From assembly GCA_015065385.1 (NCBI GenBank), contig SVQK01000056.1, positions 186,001 to 250,000 of the forward strand: a stretch of 64,000 bases of DNA, written 5' to 3'. Origin of the DNA: Oscillospiraceae bacterium. GTDB lineage: Bacteria; Bacillota; Clostridia; Oscillospirales; CAG-272. Shown here piece by piece: positions 16,352 through 25,398 of this stretch. Position 1 is the first letter of the stretch. The number at the start of each line of letters is the position of its first letter. Under the pieces are notes generated by a model that was not told the DNA's origin, did not search any database, and saw only the letters and a list, made by a program, of their open reading frames with translations. The position numbers and the translations under genes are program-made.

Positions 16352-16920
16352 TGCGGAAGTCCTCCTTTGTGAACGACGGCGAGGCCGCACGACAGCTCGA
16401 TCACCGTGTCGCAGATCTCGGCAAGCGCGCGGTCGATGGAGGCGAGGTCGGCCCGGTACCGTTCGGTGAAGTCGTCGTAGCGGGCGGCATCGGAATAGAT
16501 GTAGTCCGAGACGAACACGGCGTTTCCCGCTCCCCGGGCGAGACCGGCCAGTCCCCGCCGGCAGCGTTCCGCGGCCATGGGATCGGCCGGAGCAGAGTAG
16601 TCGCCGGGATACATTTCGTTGAGCAGCAGGGCGGTCGTGCTGTCCACGAGAAAGGTGGAGGCCGCCGGATCCGCCCCGTCCTCTTTTACCAGATCCAGCG
16701 CGGAGGCGATGTTCCGGGCGATCTCCAGCGTTGTGAAGCCGAGTCCCGCTCTTTCCTCGATGTGCAGCTCGACCCGTTTTCTGTCCTCGTCGTCGTAGGG
16801 GATCATCGTGGCGACGTAGTACCGCTTTCCGCAGGACGCCGATCCCGCGAGGGCGAGGGCGGCTCGTTCGGCGAAGGCGGTCTTGCCGTTCTTGCTGCCG
16901 CCGGATATGAGTACGTTCAT
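16348..16920 (-). CDS. cobU: Adenosylcobinamide kinase / adenosylcobinamide-phosphate guanylyltransferase
   Basis: A 190-residue cytoplasmic enzyme with a P-loop (ISGGSKNGKTAFAE), the segment YYVATMIPYDDEDRKRVELH with the His that takes the GMP, and STFLVDSTTALLLNEMY. It phosphorylates adenosylcobinamide and then transfers GMP from GTP. Its length is that of normal CobU. The start overlaps the cobT stop and its stop overlaps the cobS start, so the three are tightly coupled. Confidence 0.9.
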   Translation of the reverse strand: MNVLISGGSKNGKTAFAERAALALAGSASCGKRYYVATMIPYDDEDRKRVELHIEERAGLGFTTLEIARNIASALDLVKEDGADPAASTFLVDSTTALLLNEMYPGDYSAPADPMAAERCRRGLAGLARGAGNAVFVSDYIYSDAARYDDFTERYRADLASIDRALAEICDTVIELSCGLAVVHKGGLPQ

Positions 16921-18044
16921 CCGTTTTCTCCTTCCTCTCCGCGGTTCACCGAGAAGGCGTCGCCCTCCCGGATGGGATCGAGATACCCGTCGTCGATGCC
17001 CGCCTCGTCGAAGGTCGCCATATCGTTGATGACCGTGCAGGCGGCGTCGATCATGCTCATGGCGATGGGAACCCCGCTCCCCTCTCCGAGCCGCATTTGC
17101 AGGTCGAAAAGCGGTTCGAGTCCGAGCTCCTCCGCCGCCAGCCGGTAGCCGATCTCATACGACGCGTGCGAAGGGATGAGGTAGTCCCGGACGGTCGGAC
17201 AGAGCCGCGCCGCTGAGAGAGCCGCCACGATGGAGATGAATCCGTCCACTACGGCGGGTACGCGGTTGCTCGCCGCTCCGAGAAACGCGCCCGTCATGGC
17301 GGCGAGATCGAATCCCCCCACCTTTGCGAGCACGTCGGCGGGATCGGCGGGATCGGGCCGGTTGAGGGAGACGGCCTGCTCGATCACGCGGAGCTTTTTC
17401 CGATAAGCTTCGTCAGTGATGCCCGCGCCCCGTCCGGTCACGTCCCGGATCGACGCCCCGGTCAGAACGGACAGCACGGCGGACGAGGTGGTGGTGTTGC
17501 CGATGCCCATCTCTCCGACGCCCAAAGCCCGCGCCCCTTCCCGGACAGCCTGATCCGCCAGATCCGCGCCCGTGAGGATTGCCCGGAGCGCTTCGTCCCG
17601 GGTCATGGCGGGGCCTTTTGCGATGTTTTTCGTACCGAAGGCGATTTTTCGGTCAATGACGGCAGGTTCCCGGATCCTGGCCGCCACGCCCACGTCGCAG
17701 ACCAGAAGGCGGCATCCGAACGCCCGGGACAGGACCGCCGCGCCCGTTTTTCCGCGGGTGAGGTTGATCGTCTGGGCCAGCGTCACGGATCGGGGAGCGG
17801 AGGCCACGCCCTCCTCGGTCACACCGTTGTCCGCGCAGAACACGAGCAGGGCCCGGTTCCGGAAGTCGTTATGAACCTCCCCGGTGATTCCGGCCAGCTT
17901 GACGGACAGGCGTTCCAGACGTCCGAGGCTCCCCGGCGGTTTGGCCAGTTCCGCCTGCCGTTTTTCCGCCCGTTCCATGGCTTCCCGATCGGCCGGCCGG
18001 ATCGAAGAGATCAAACGGGCGAGCTCGTTCTCAAGTGATTCCAT
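16917..18044 (-). CDS. cobT: Nicotinate-nucleotide--dimethylbenzimidazole phosphoribosyltransferase
   Basis: A 375-residue enzyme making alpha-ribazole phosphate from nicotinate mononucleotide and the lower-ligand base. Family stretches are KPPGSLGRLE, VFCADNGVTEEGVASAP, GVGEMGIGNTTTSSAVL and RLGEGSGVPIAM with the catalytic Glu near the C-terminus. It is the first gene of a five-gene operon (cobT-cobU-cobS-short cobU-like-cobC). I see no cobalamin riboswitch in the 220 bases upstream. The gene set points to completion and salvage of cobalamin from cobinamide rather than full synthesis. Confidence 0.93.
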   Translation of the reverse strand: MESLENELARLISSIRPADREAMERAEKRQAELAKPPGSLGRLERLSVKLAGITGEVHNDFRNRALLVFCADNGVTEEGVASAPRSVTLAQTINLTRGKTGAAVLSRAFGCRLLVCDVGVAARIREPAVIDRKIAFGTKNIAKGPAMTRDEALRAILTGADLADQAVREGARALGVGEMGIGNTTTSSAVLSVLTGASIRDVTGRGAGITDEAYRKKLRVIEQAVSLNRPDPADPADVLAKVGGFDLAAMTGAFLGAASNRVPAVVDGFISIVAALSAARLCPTVRDYLIPSHASYEIGYRLAAEELGLEPLFDLQMRLGEGSGVPIAMSMIDAACTVINDMATFDEAGIDDGYLDPIREGDAFSVNRGEEGENG

Positions 18045-18076
18045 TCCGATGCTCCGTTGGTTTTCGTTACTCCCGT

Positions 18077-18105
18077 ATTGTACACCATCCGGCGGAAAAA
18101 AGCAA
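18077..18105 (-). promoter_or_regulatory. Promoter of the cob operon
   Basis: On the minus strand: TTGCTT, 17 bp, TACAAT, about 35 bases before the cobT start. Confidence 0.65.
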
Positions 18106-18184
18106 TCCTTTCCGGAAAACCGGTTTGCACGTCGGGAACGCTTTCGGATACATTCGCTTTTTCCGTCATTTTTCTCACCGGGAC

Positions 18185-18213
18185 TTGCCCTGAGCCCGAT
18201 CCTGTGTTATACT
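18185..18213 (+). promoter_or_regulatory. Promoter of the GH9 gene
   Basis: TTGCCC, 17 bp, TATACT, about 55 bases upstream of the start codon. Confidence 0.65.
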
Positions 18214-18267
18214 GGGAAAAAGACCGTTCGCCGGGAAAAAACGGCCTGCGGAAAACAGGAGGGTCAG

Positions 18268-20634
18268 ATGAACGAGGAATTCCTGCGGGAACTGCGGGAG
18301 AGTCTGTACGTCCACAAGCCGCTCCCCCTGCATCGGGAGAGGGAATTCGAATCCCGCTTTGCCCGGGTACAGATCGAGGAGAGCGAGCCCATCCGTTCGA
18401 TCCCCGCGGCGGAGGGATCCGCTGAAGCGGCGGGCCTTGACACTTCATGCGGGGCGTACACGATCCGGGCTCCCCTGCGGTGCGATCCGTGGCCGAAGGA
18501 TACGCCCGGGGACGTCGGATACCGGAATTTTGGGGTGGCGCGGCTGGTGTTCCGCTTTGACCCCGAGGACTGGAGCCGCTTCGACCGCCTCCGCTTTTCC
18601 GTTTGTCCGCGGATTTCGGGCGGGCGTGTGTTCCATCTCAACGCCGCGGTTGTGAGCGACGGAAAAGTCCCGATCCCCGACCGGTACTGGCGGGAAGGGG
18701 CGACGGTCTTCGATCTGGACGGAGAACGCTGGAACGACTGTATCTGGGAGTTCGGCTCCATGCCCCGGGACGCGGTGCGCGAAGTTCAGTTTTACGTCTT
18801 CTGCTCCGGACACGACACGGGCGCCGGAGATTCCCTGACATATTCCTTCAGGGACATTCGTCTCGAACGGGTGAGGAGGACGGACGCGGCGGTCTACCCG
18901 GGCAGAGCGGACAGCATCCACACCCTCGGATGGGAGAATCCGATCCCCGGGATCCGGCAGTCCTCCGCGGGATACTTCCCGGAAGGCGGCAAAACGGCCA
19001 TAGCGGAAACGGACGCCGAGACTTTTTCTCTGATCTGCGAGGAGAGCGGGGAGACCGTGTTCGAGGCCACCGTCAGGCGTGTGGAGAACGAGCGGGGGCG
19101 GTTCGCGGTGCTCGATTTCTCCGAGGTGCGCACACCCGGCCTCTACCGGCTCCGCGCGGGGGATCTGACCGGCCCGGCCTTCCCGATCGGGGAGGAGCTT
19201 GCGGAAGAGGCGCTGTGGAAGGCTTTGAACTTCCTCTTCTGCCAGAGGTGCGGATATCCCGTCCCCGGAAAGCACGGCGCGTGTCACCTCGATTTTCTCG
19301 GGGAGCACAACGGGGAGATCATCCCGTTCCACGGAGGCTGGCACGACGCGGGGGATACCTCCCAGCAATCCGCGCAGACGGCGGAGACGGTGGAGATCCT
19401 CTGCGAGCACGCGATCCGGCGGGGCGGATGTGACGAGCTGACGCTCCGGCTGACGGAAGAGGCGGCATGGGGACTGGACTTCATTCTGCGCACGCGTTTC
19501 GGGGACGGGTACCGGGTCACAAGCGCGGGCTCCACCCGGTGGTCGGACAACAGGATCGGCACCTTCGACGACGTGGCGTGCCGGGTGTTCGACCATTCCT
19601 ACGAGAACTTCCTGTTCGCCGGAGCCGAAGCCGCCGCCGCAGAGCTCTTCCGGGAATCCGACCCGGGCCTCGCGGACTGCGCCCTGAACGCCGCGCGGGA
19701 GGATTTCGCCTTTGCGGAAAAGAAGTTCGCGGCATGCGGCGTCGATCCTGCCCACATGTTCGAGCACACCTACAACAGCGGACTCAGCCAGTATTACGCG
19801 GTGATCGTCCGGTCGGTGTGCCGTCTGTACCGTCTCACGGGAGGTGAGGATTACGAGCGGGCGGCGAAGGAGTACGGGGCAAAGCTCGCGGCCTGTCAGG
19901 AGACGGGGGATCTGCCCTTCGCCGGGTTCTTCTATCGGGATGAAACCCACCGGACGCCGGTCCACTTCAACCATCAGGCAAGAGAACATCAGTTCCCGGA
20001 GGCGTTCGCCGCGCTCTGCCGGACTTTCCCGGACTCGCAGGAGAAAGAATCGTGGGAGGCGGTTCTCTTCCGCTACGGGCGGTACCTGAAATTCATCGCG
20101 CCGAACACCGCTCCCTACGGCATGCTTCCGGCGGGCGTACACAGGACGGACGAGGCGGAGGACCGGGAACTCTTCCCCTATCTGCATGTGACCTGCGGCT
20201 ACGACGCGGAGAGGGAGAACTGGCAGAAGCAGCTCGCGGCCGGGCGGGATCTCGGGGGCGGATTTGTCCTCCGGAATTTCCCGGTTTGGTTCTCCTTCCG
20301 GGGAGGGAGCGCGGTGATGCTCTCCATGGGACGCGCCGCCGGAGTGGTCGGAAACCTGCTCGGGGATCGGGAGCTTCTGTCGATCGCGCGGGAACAGCTC
20401 TACTGGATGTGGGGCAAGAATCCCTTCGGGCAGTCGCTGGTCTACGGCATGGGGAGCGACTACGCGAAGCTCTACACCGTCCACATGGGCGAGACCGTCG
20501 GGGCGGTTCCGGTCGGGATCGAGACCTGCGAAAACGGAGACGAGCCCTACTGGCCGGGGAACAACAACGCCACCTATCGGGAAATCTGGATCGGCGCGGT
20601 CTGCCGGTACCTTGAGACGCTGGCGTGCGTATAA
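18268..20634 (+). CDS. Glycoside hydrolase family 9 protein (endoglucanase/exo-glucosidase type)
   Basis: A 788-residue protein; ATG 18268 follows AGGAGGG. No signal peptide is seen, so it is probably cytoplasmic and may act on imported oligosaccharides. Residues about 90-210 look like a carbohydrate-binding beta-sandwich, about 215-310 like the CelD-type Ig domain, and about 315-785 are the GH9 (alpha/alpha)6 barrel. The catalytic base Asp pair lies in GGWHDAGD (about 356-363), and the acid Glu in NNATYREIWIG (about residue 770). KNPFGQSLVYGMG is also a GH9 block. The closest family use is beta-glucan or chitosan oligosaccharide cleavage; nagB directly downstream favours an amino-sugar substrate. 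Confidence 0.88.
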   Translation: MNEEFLRELRESLYVHKPLPLHREREFESRFARVQIEESEPIRSIPAAEGSAEAAGLDTSCGAYTIRAPLRCDPWPKDTPGDVGYRNFGVARLVFRFDPEDWSRFDRLRFSVCPRISGGRVFHLNAAVVSDGKVPIPDRYWREGATVFDLDGERWNDCIWEFGSMPRDAVREVQFYVFCSGHDTGAGDSLTYSFRDIRLERVRRTDAAVYPGRADSIHTLGWENPIPGIRQSSAGYFPEGGKTAIAETDAETFSLICEESGETVFEATVRRVENERGRFAVLDFSEVRTPGLYRLRAGDLTGPAFPIGEELAEEALWKALNFLFCQRCGYPVPGKHGACHLDFLGEHNGEIIPFHGGWHDAGDTSQQSAQTAETVEILCEHAIRRGGCDELTLRLTEEAAWGLDFILRTRFGDGYRVTSAGSTRWSDNRIGTFDDVACRVFDHSYENFLFAGAEAAAAELFRESDPGLADCALNAAREDFAFAEKKFAACGVDPAHMFEHTYNSGLSQYYAVIVRSVCRLYRLTGGEDYERAAKEYGAKLAACQETGDLPFAGFFYRDETHRTPVHFNHQAREHQFPEAFAALCRTFPDSQEKESWEAVLFRYGRYLKFIAPNTAPYGMLPAGVHRTDEAEDRELFPYLHVTCGYDAERENWQKQLAAGRDLGGGFVLRNFPVWFSFRGGSAVMLSMGRAAGVVGNLLGDRELLSIAREQLYWMWGKNPFGQSLVYGMGSDYAKLYTVHMGETVGAVPVGIETCENGDEPYWPGNNNATYREIWIGAVCRYLETLACV

Positions 20635-20666
20635 AGAGAAACGAACGATTTGAGGAGGAATATGAG

Positions 20667-21407
20667 ATGTTTGACATCCGGATCATGAAGGACGAGCGCG
20701 CGTTCGATATCGCGGCGGCGTGGGAGATCATCGGGCAGATTCTGAAAAAGCCGGACTCGGTGATCGGCTTTTCGACCGGCCAGACCACGAAAAACATGCA
20801 CGCGATCGTCGCGGACATTTACAGGCAGTATCCCTTTGACACGAGCCGGGTCACGTTTTTCAACGTGGACGAGCTGACGAATCTGCCGCGGAGCTATGCG
20901 GGCTGCTGCTGGACCATGATCGAGGAGCAGATCGCCGGACCGCTCGGGATCCCGGAGGACCGCTTCATCATGCCCGCCACGATCTCGGACGACTTCGAGG
21001 CGGAATGCCGGGCGTTTCAGGAGGCGATCGAGGCGCGGGGCGGCGCGGACCTGCAGATGCTCGGCCTCGGATACAACGGGCACATCGGGATCAATCAGCC
21101 CGGAACGCCGTTCGGGAGCGAGACGTGGGTGTCCCCCATGGATCCCGTGTTCGAGGAGAGGGTGCGCCGCGAGACCGGAGTCGCCCCGGACTACCCGCTT
21201 GGCGGGCTGACCCTCGGGATCCGGACCATCATGCGCACCCGCCGGATCGTGCTGATCGCCAAGGGAGAGCACAAGGCGGAGATGGTGCGGAAGATGCTCA
21301 AAGGCCCGGTGACGGAGGACATTCCGGCGTCCGTTCTGCAGCTGCACCCGAACTGTACGTTCCTGCTCGACGCGGACGCGGGCAAATATGTCGCGGATCT
21401 TGTCTGA
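20667..21407 (+). CDS. nagB: Glucosamine-6-phosphate deaminase
   Basis: A 246-residue enzyme converting glucosamine-6-phosphate to fructose-6-phosphate and ammonia. Family motifs: IGFSTGQTT (phosphate loop), FFNVDEL with the catalytic Asp, and LGLGYNGHIGINQPG. I chose ATG 20667 because GAGGAGG lies eight bases upstream; the longer frame overlaps the GH9 gene. The gap to GH9 is 32 bases, so the two are likely one operon, suggesting that the GH9 enzyme releases glucosamine or GlcNAc. Confidence 0.9.
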   Translation: MFDIRIMKDERAFDIAAAWEIIGQILKKPDSVIGFSTGQTTKNMHAIVADIYRQYPFDTSRVTFFNVDELTNLPRSYAGCCWTMIEEQIAGPLGIPEDRFIMPATISDDFEAECRAFQEAIEARGGADLQMLGLGYNGHIGINQPGTPFGSETWVSPMDPVFEERVRRETGVAPDYPLGGLTLGIRTIMRTRRIVLIAKGEHKAEMVRKMLKGPVTEDIPASVLQLHPNCTFLLDADAGKYVADLV

Positions 21408-21420
21408 ATCCAATCAAAAA

Positions 21421-21460
21421 GCCGCTCGCCGGTATGTGATCCGACGGGCGGTTCTGTGTG
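21421..21460 (+). terminator. Weak hairpin terminator after nagB
   Basis: GCCGCTCG-CCGG pairs imperfectly with CCG-ACGGGCGGT, followed by a T/G-rich tail rather than a clean T run. Confidence 0.4.
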
Positions 21461-21473
21461 TTTGTGAGGGCGA

Positions 21474-22580
21474 TTATTCCGCCGGGCCGAAGACGTCGCG
21501 GATAGCGTCGAGATACCCGGTTCCGTAGACGTCGTCCGGTTCGAGATAGCTCATTTCGGTCCACTCGTTCCAGGAGTTGATCGTGATGAGGGGCGTGTCG
21601 TTGTGGGCGTCGCTCCACTCTTTTGCCATTTCGAGGCCCTTCTTGAAGTTCTCCGGGGTGTTGTCCTTCATAATGGGGCCGACGAGATGGGTGAAGCGCG
21701 GGTTGTTGTCCCAGCCGACGGTGACGTGGGGATAGTACGGAACCTTGTAGTCCCGCCCGATGCGCTCCCACTCCCGCCTGACGTCCGGGAGGATCTCCAT
21801 GTAGCTCCGGTTGCAGTCCACAAAGTGTACGAACTGATAGTGGGTCATGGAGTCGAATCCGAGGGCGGGGACGATATCCTTCGTGGAACCGGTGCGCCCG
21901 GAGTCCACGCCGCTGATATCCACCGCGTTCTCGCCCCAGATGGTGAGCTGGAGATGCAGATCCGGGAAGCCGGCGGCCCTGACCTGTTCGCGGAACCACT
22001 CGAGCGCTTCGCGGGTCTTTTCCAGTCCGCCGAGACCGCGCACGAGGTTCATGACGTCGTAGATCATGAAGACGGGGCAGCCGTTGATCTTGTAGTAGTT
22101 CGGACGGGTGAAGTACTTTTCGATGACCCGGTGGACCACGACCTCAAACTCCGGTCTGGGCTGGGAGCCGAGCCAGATGATCCCGTTGTGCCGGCAGAGC
22201 CGCTTGTCCCAGAGGAACCCGGCGTCGTGATTGGCCCACATGAGGAAGAACTTCATCTTCCCGTTGTTCGGCGCGCCGAGGAATCCTTCGTTCAGGCACT
22301 GTTCGAGGAACGGCCTGCGGTCGTACCAGTACCAGTCGTAAATAAAAACGTTCACGCCGTGGGAGAGAGCTTCATTGATCTGAAACTCCATGACGGCGGG
22401 ATCCGCCTCGTCCTGCGCGCCCCAGAGAGGCTTCCGGGGGAGGATGTGATCCGGAGAACGCTTTTCCGCCGTGAGGACCGTCTGCCATTCTCCGTGACCT
22501 TCGGGCCAGAAGGGGATGGAGCGCGGTTCGCGTCCGGTATAGGAGGGCCAGATGTAGGCCGCGATGTCGTAATGCTTCAT
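21474..22580 (-). CDS. WbsX / GH99-like glycan-processing protein
   Basis: A 368-residue protein with ATG at 22578-22580 behind GAGGTG. The start (YDIAAYIWPSYTGR), the block NVFIYDWYWYDRRPFLEQCL, MWANHDAG, YYKINGCPVFMIYD and the C-terminal INSWNEWTEMSYLEPD are those of the WbsX family, which shares the GH99 endo-mannosidase fold. The Glu of NSWNEW is the probable acid/base. WbsX members are found in O-antigen loci and as free glycosidases in gut bacteria. There is no signal peptide. It has a strong promoter of its own; no neighbour fixes its substrate. Confidence 0.8.
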   Translation of the reverse strand: MKHYDIAAYIWPSYTGREPRSIPFWPEGHGEWQTVLTAEKRSPDHILPRKPLWGAQDEADPAVMEFQINEALSHGVNVFIYDWYWYDRRPFLEQCLNEGFLGAPNNGKMKFFLMWANHDAGFLWDKRLCRHNGIIWLGSQPRPEFEVVVHRVIEKYFTRPNYYKINGCPVFMIYDVMNLVRGLGGLEKTREALEWFREQVRAAGFPDLHLQLTIWGENAVDISGVDSGRTGSTKDIVPALGFDSMTHYQFVHFVDCNRSYMEILPDVRREWERIGRDYKVPYYPHVTVGWDNNPRFTHLVGPIMKDNTPENFKKGLEMAKEWSDAHNDTPLITINSWNEWTEMSYLEPDDVYGTGYLDAIRDVFGPAE

Positions 22581-22610
22581 GGGAACACCTCGCTTTTCTT
22601 GGTTTGATCC

Positions 22611-22639
22611 ATTGTACCACGAAAGAAAAGTTTTGTCAA
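22611..22639 (-). promoter_or_regulatory. Promoter of the WbsX-like gene
   Basis: On the minus strand: TTGACA, 17 bp, TACAAT. It is back to back with the promoter at 22644-22672, only four bases apart. Confidence 0.85.
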
Positions 22640-22643
22640 TTCC

Positions 22644-22672
22644 TTGCAGAGCATGCGCGTTTATGCTATAAT
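22644..22672 (+). promoter_or_regulatory. Promoter of the M18 peptidase operon
   Basis: TTGCAG, 17 bp, TATAAT with a TG-type extended -10 (TATGC upstream). Confidence 0.75.
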
Positions 22673-22728
22673 CAGAATCTGAACCAGAAATCAACGGACG
22701 GGCCCCGGAGCCCGGAAAGAGGTGCGGC

Positions 22729-24057
22729 ATGACAGCAGCGGAAAACAGAGCGGCGACGGAGCGGCTCATCGCGTTTATCGAAAAGAGTCCCACGGCGTTC
22801 CACGCGGTGGCGGCAGCGGCGCAGATGCTTGAGGAAAAGGGATTCCGGCGTCTCAGGGAGAGCGAGCGGTGGACGCTCGAAGCCGGCGGAAAATACTATG
22901 TGACGCGGAATCAGTCCTCGGTGATCGCGTTCGCGGTTCCGGAGAGGGAAGAGGCCCGGCACAGCTTTCTCATTGCCGCCAGCCACACGGACAGCCCGAC
23001 CTACAAGCTCAAATCCGAGGCGGAAACCGAAGCCTGCGGGCGGTATATCAAGCTGAATGTGGAGGGTTACGGCGGCATGATCGCGCCCTCGTGGATGGAC
23101 CGACCCCTGTCTCTTGCGGGCCGAGCGGTGATCCGGAAGGAAGGGGTCATCGAAGCGCGTCTTGTGAAGATCGACCGCGACCTTGTTCTGATCCCGAACG
23201 TCGCCGTTCACCAGAACCGTTCGATCAACAACGGCTACAACTACAACCCCGCCGTGGATCTGATGCCCCTCTTCGCGGAGAAGGAGCGGAAGGGCGCCTT
23301 GAAGAAACTCCTCGCCGCCGAACTGGACTGCGCGGAAGAGGACATTCTCGGGGCGGATCTGTTCCTGTACAACCGGACGAAGGGGACCGTCTGGGGAGCT
23401 GCGGACGAATTCTATTCCTGCCCGCGGATCGACAACCTCCAGTGCGCCTATACCACGCTCTGCGGATTCCTCGACGCGGTCTGCGCAGGGGAGACGAGAT
23501 CCGTTCCCGTCTGGGCAGCCTTCGACAACGAGGAGACCGGATCCGCCACGAAACAGGGCGCGCACTCTCAGTTCCTCTGGGATACGCTCGAGCGGTATGC
23601 GGACGCGTTCGGGATCCGTCTTCCGGAAGCTCTGGCGTCTTCCTTCATGGTTTCCGCCGACAACGGGCACGCAAGGCATCCGAACCACCCCGAGCTCTCA
23701 GACGCCCAGAACGCGCCGAACATGAACGGGGGCGTAGTGATCAAATCGAACGCCGCGCAGAAATACACCACGGACGCTGTCTCCGCCGCCGTGTTCGGGG
23801 AGATCTGCCGCCGGGCGGGCGTGCCGGTACAGGTTTTTGCCAATCGGAGCGATATGGCAGGCGGCGGCACTCTCGGATCCATCTCCAACACCCACGTCGC
23901 TCTTCCGACCGTGGATATCGGACTGGCTCAGCTGGCGATGCACTCCTCCTACGAGACGGGCGGAACGGCGGACACGGGCTATATGACCGACGCGATGAAG
24001 GCCTTCTACCGCTCCGGACTCCGGTTCAGCGACGACGGCGTCTGCTCGCTTGACTGA
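22729..24057 (+). CDS. M18 family aspartyl aminopeptidase
   Basis: A 442-residue cytosolic zinc aminopeptidase. Metal ligands and catalytic residues are in AASHTDSPTYKLK (His/Asp), FDNEETGS (Glu-Glu), SADNGHARHPNH, and near the end MHSSYETGGTADTGYM. The length matches the family. It removes N-terminal acidic or neutral residues. ATG follows GAGGTG. It leads an operon with a Nudix hydrolase (11 bases downstream) and a HAD phosphatase. Confidence 0.9.
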   Translation: MTAAENRAATERLIAFIEKSPTAFHAVAAAAQMLEEKGFRRLRESERWTLEAGGKYYVTRNQSSVIAFAVPEREEARHSFLIAASHTDSPTYKLKSEAETEACGRYIKLNVEGYGGMIAPSWMDRPLSLAGRAVIRKEGVIEARLVKIDRDLVLIPNVAVHQNRSINNGYNYNPAVDLMPLFAEKERKGALKKLLAAELDCAEEDILGADLFLYNRTKGTVWGAADEFYSCPRIDNLQCAYTTLCGFLDAVCAGETRSVPVWAAFDNEETGSATKQGAHSQFLWDTLERYADAFGIRLPEALASSFMVSADNGHARHPNHPELSDAQNAPNMNGGVVIKSNAAQKYTTDAVSAAVFGEICRRAGVPVQVFANRSDMAGGGTLGSISNTHVALPTVDIGLAQLAMHSSYETGGTADTGYMTDAMKAFYRSGLRFSDDGVCSLD

Positions 24058-24068
24058 CGGAGGCGCGG

Positions 24069-24596
24069 ATGGAACTCTGGGATTTATACGACAAGAACCG
24101 CGTGAAGACCGGGGAGACTGCGGTCCGAGGCGGCGATCCGATCCCCGAAGGGCGGTATCACATCGTGGTTCACGCGGCGGTGTTCAACGACCGGGGCGAG
24201 ATGCTGATCCAGCAAAGACAGCCGTGGAAGGACGTCTTTCCGGATCTCTGGGACATCTCCGTGGGCGGATCCGCGGTGGCGGGGGAGGACGCGCCCCTCG
24301 CCTGCTTCAGAGAGCTTGAGGAGGAGGTCGGACTCTCCCTCGACTCCATCCGGAACGGACGGGCGGTTTTCACCGTCAATTTCGGAAACGGATTCGACGA
24401 CTATTTCGTAGGTCACTGGAACGGGGATCCGGCGGCGCTTTCTTTGCAGGAGAGCGAAGTAAAGGCGGTCCGGTTCGCGTCTCGGGAGGAAATCGCCCAA
24501 ATGACCGCGGACGGGACCTTCATCCCGTATCATCCGGGGCTGATGGATCTCTTGTTCCTGTACGCGTCGGGGACTTCCATCTACGGCTGGAAATGA
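24069..24596 (+). CDS. Nudix hydrolase
   Basis: A 175-residue protein of the YfcD / isopentenyl-diphosphate-isomerase-like Nudix branch. The N-terminus (WDLYDKNRVKTGE) and the Nudix box GGSAVAGEDAPLACFRELEE, continuing EVGL, are complete, with the catalytic REXXEE present. Such proteins hydrolyse nucleoside-diphosphate-X compounds; the substrate is unknown. The gene is 11 bases after the M18 peptidase and has a GGAGG ribosome site. Confidence 0.88.
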   Translation: MELWDLYDKNRVKTGETAVRGGDPIPEGRYHIVVHAAVFNDRGEMLIQQRQPWKDVFPDLWDISVGGSAVAGEDAPLACFRELEEEVGLSLDSIRNGRAVFTVNFGNGFDDYFVGHWNGDPAALSLQESEVKAVRFASREEIAQMTADGTFIPYHPGLMDLLFLYASGTSIYGWK

Positions 24597-24606
24597 CGGA
24601 GGGGAT

Positions 24607-25272
24607 ATGGCATACAAAGCGGTTCTATTTGATATGGACGGGACGCTGCTCGACACGCTGGACGACCTGTGGGGAGCGGTGAACGCCACCATGCGCCGTT
24701 TCGGCTATCCGGAGCGCACCCGGGACGAGGTCCGGCAGTTCGTCGGAAACGGCGTGACGCGCCTGCTCGAGCTGGCTCTCCCCGGCGGAGCGTCCGATCC
24801 GCGCTTTGACGAGGCTATCGCGGCGTACCGGGCCTATTATGCCTCCCATTCCGAGGAGAAGACCGGGCCGTATCCGGGGGTGTCCTCTCTCGTGGCCCGG
24901 CTGACGGAGGAGGGGATCGCCTGCGCCGTAGTGTCGAACAAGCCGGACGTCACGACAAAGCTCCTCGCCCGGAAGTTCTTCCCGGAGATCGCCGTGGCGG
25001 CGGGGGAGAACGAGGCTGCCGGGATCCGGAGAAAGCCCGCGCCGGATATGGTGTTCGCGGCGGTCCGGGAGCTCGGAGTATCCCTCTCCGACTGCGTCTA
25101 TGTTGGCGACTCCGAGGTGGATCTTTACACCGGACGCGCCGCGGGGATGGACGTCGTCTCCGTCCTCTGGGGCTTCCGGGACAGGGATCTGCTCGAGCGG
25201 GAGGGGGCGGAGCGGTTCGCCGGGACTCCCGAAGAGCTCTACCGGCTCGTGGTGTCTCCCAAAGTGGGATGA
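24607..25272 (+). CDS. HAD-superfamily phosphatase, phosphoglycolate phosphatase-like
   Basis: A 221-residue HAD hydrolase. Motif I is VLFDMDGTLLDT (nucleophile Asp and acid/base Asp), motif II is CAVVSNKP, motif III is the Lys in RRKPAPDMV, and motif IV is YVGDSEVDLYTGRAAGM. An alpha-helical C1 cap lies between motifs I and II, as in Gph/PGP enzymes. ATG follows GGAGGGG and the gene ends the three-gene operon. Confidence 0.88.
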   Translation: MAYKAVLFDMDGTLLDTLDDLWGAVNATMRRFGYPERTRDEVRQFVGNGVTRLLELALPGGASDPRFDEAIAAYRAYYASHSEEKTGPYPGVSSLVARLTEEGIACAVVSNKPDVTTKLLARKFFPEIAVAAGENEAAGIRRKPAPDMVFAAVRELGVSLSDCVYVGDSEVDLYTGRAAGMDVVSVLWGFRDRDLLEREGAERFAGTPEELYRLVVSPKVG

Positions 25273-25317
25273 AATGTAAATCCTTTTGAAATTTCACGTT
25301 TCCATGTCGAAAAATTG

Positions 25318-25346
25318 TTTACAAACCCCCGTCCCGATGGTATAAT
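25318..25346 (+). promoter_or_regulatory. Promoter of the O-acetylation operon
   Basis: TTTACA, 17 bp, TATAAT, about 50 bases upstream of the algI-like gene. Confidence 0.8.
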
Positions 25347-25398
25347 AGAATAAGCCGCAGTCTGCAAACCGGCGGCTCGGGGAAAGGGTCTGTCCGAC

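Noticed and set aside
18045-18270. Cobalamin riboswitch upstream of cobT
   Set aside because: No B12-box-like sequence seen; the gap to the promoter is only about 35 bases.
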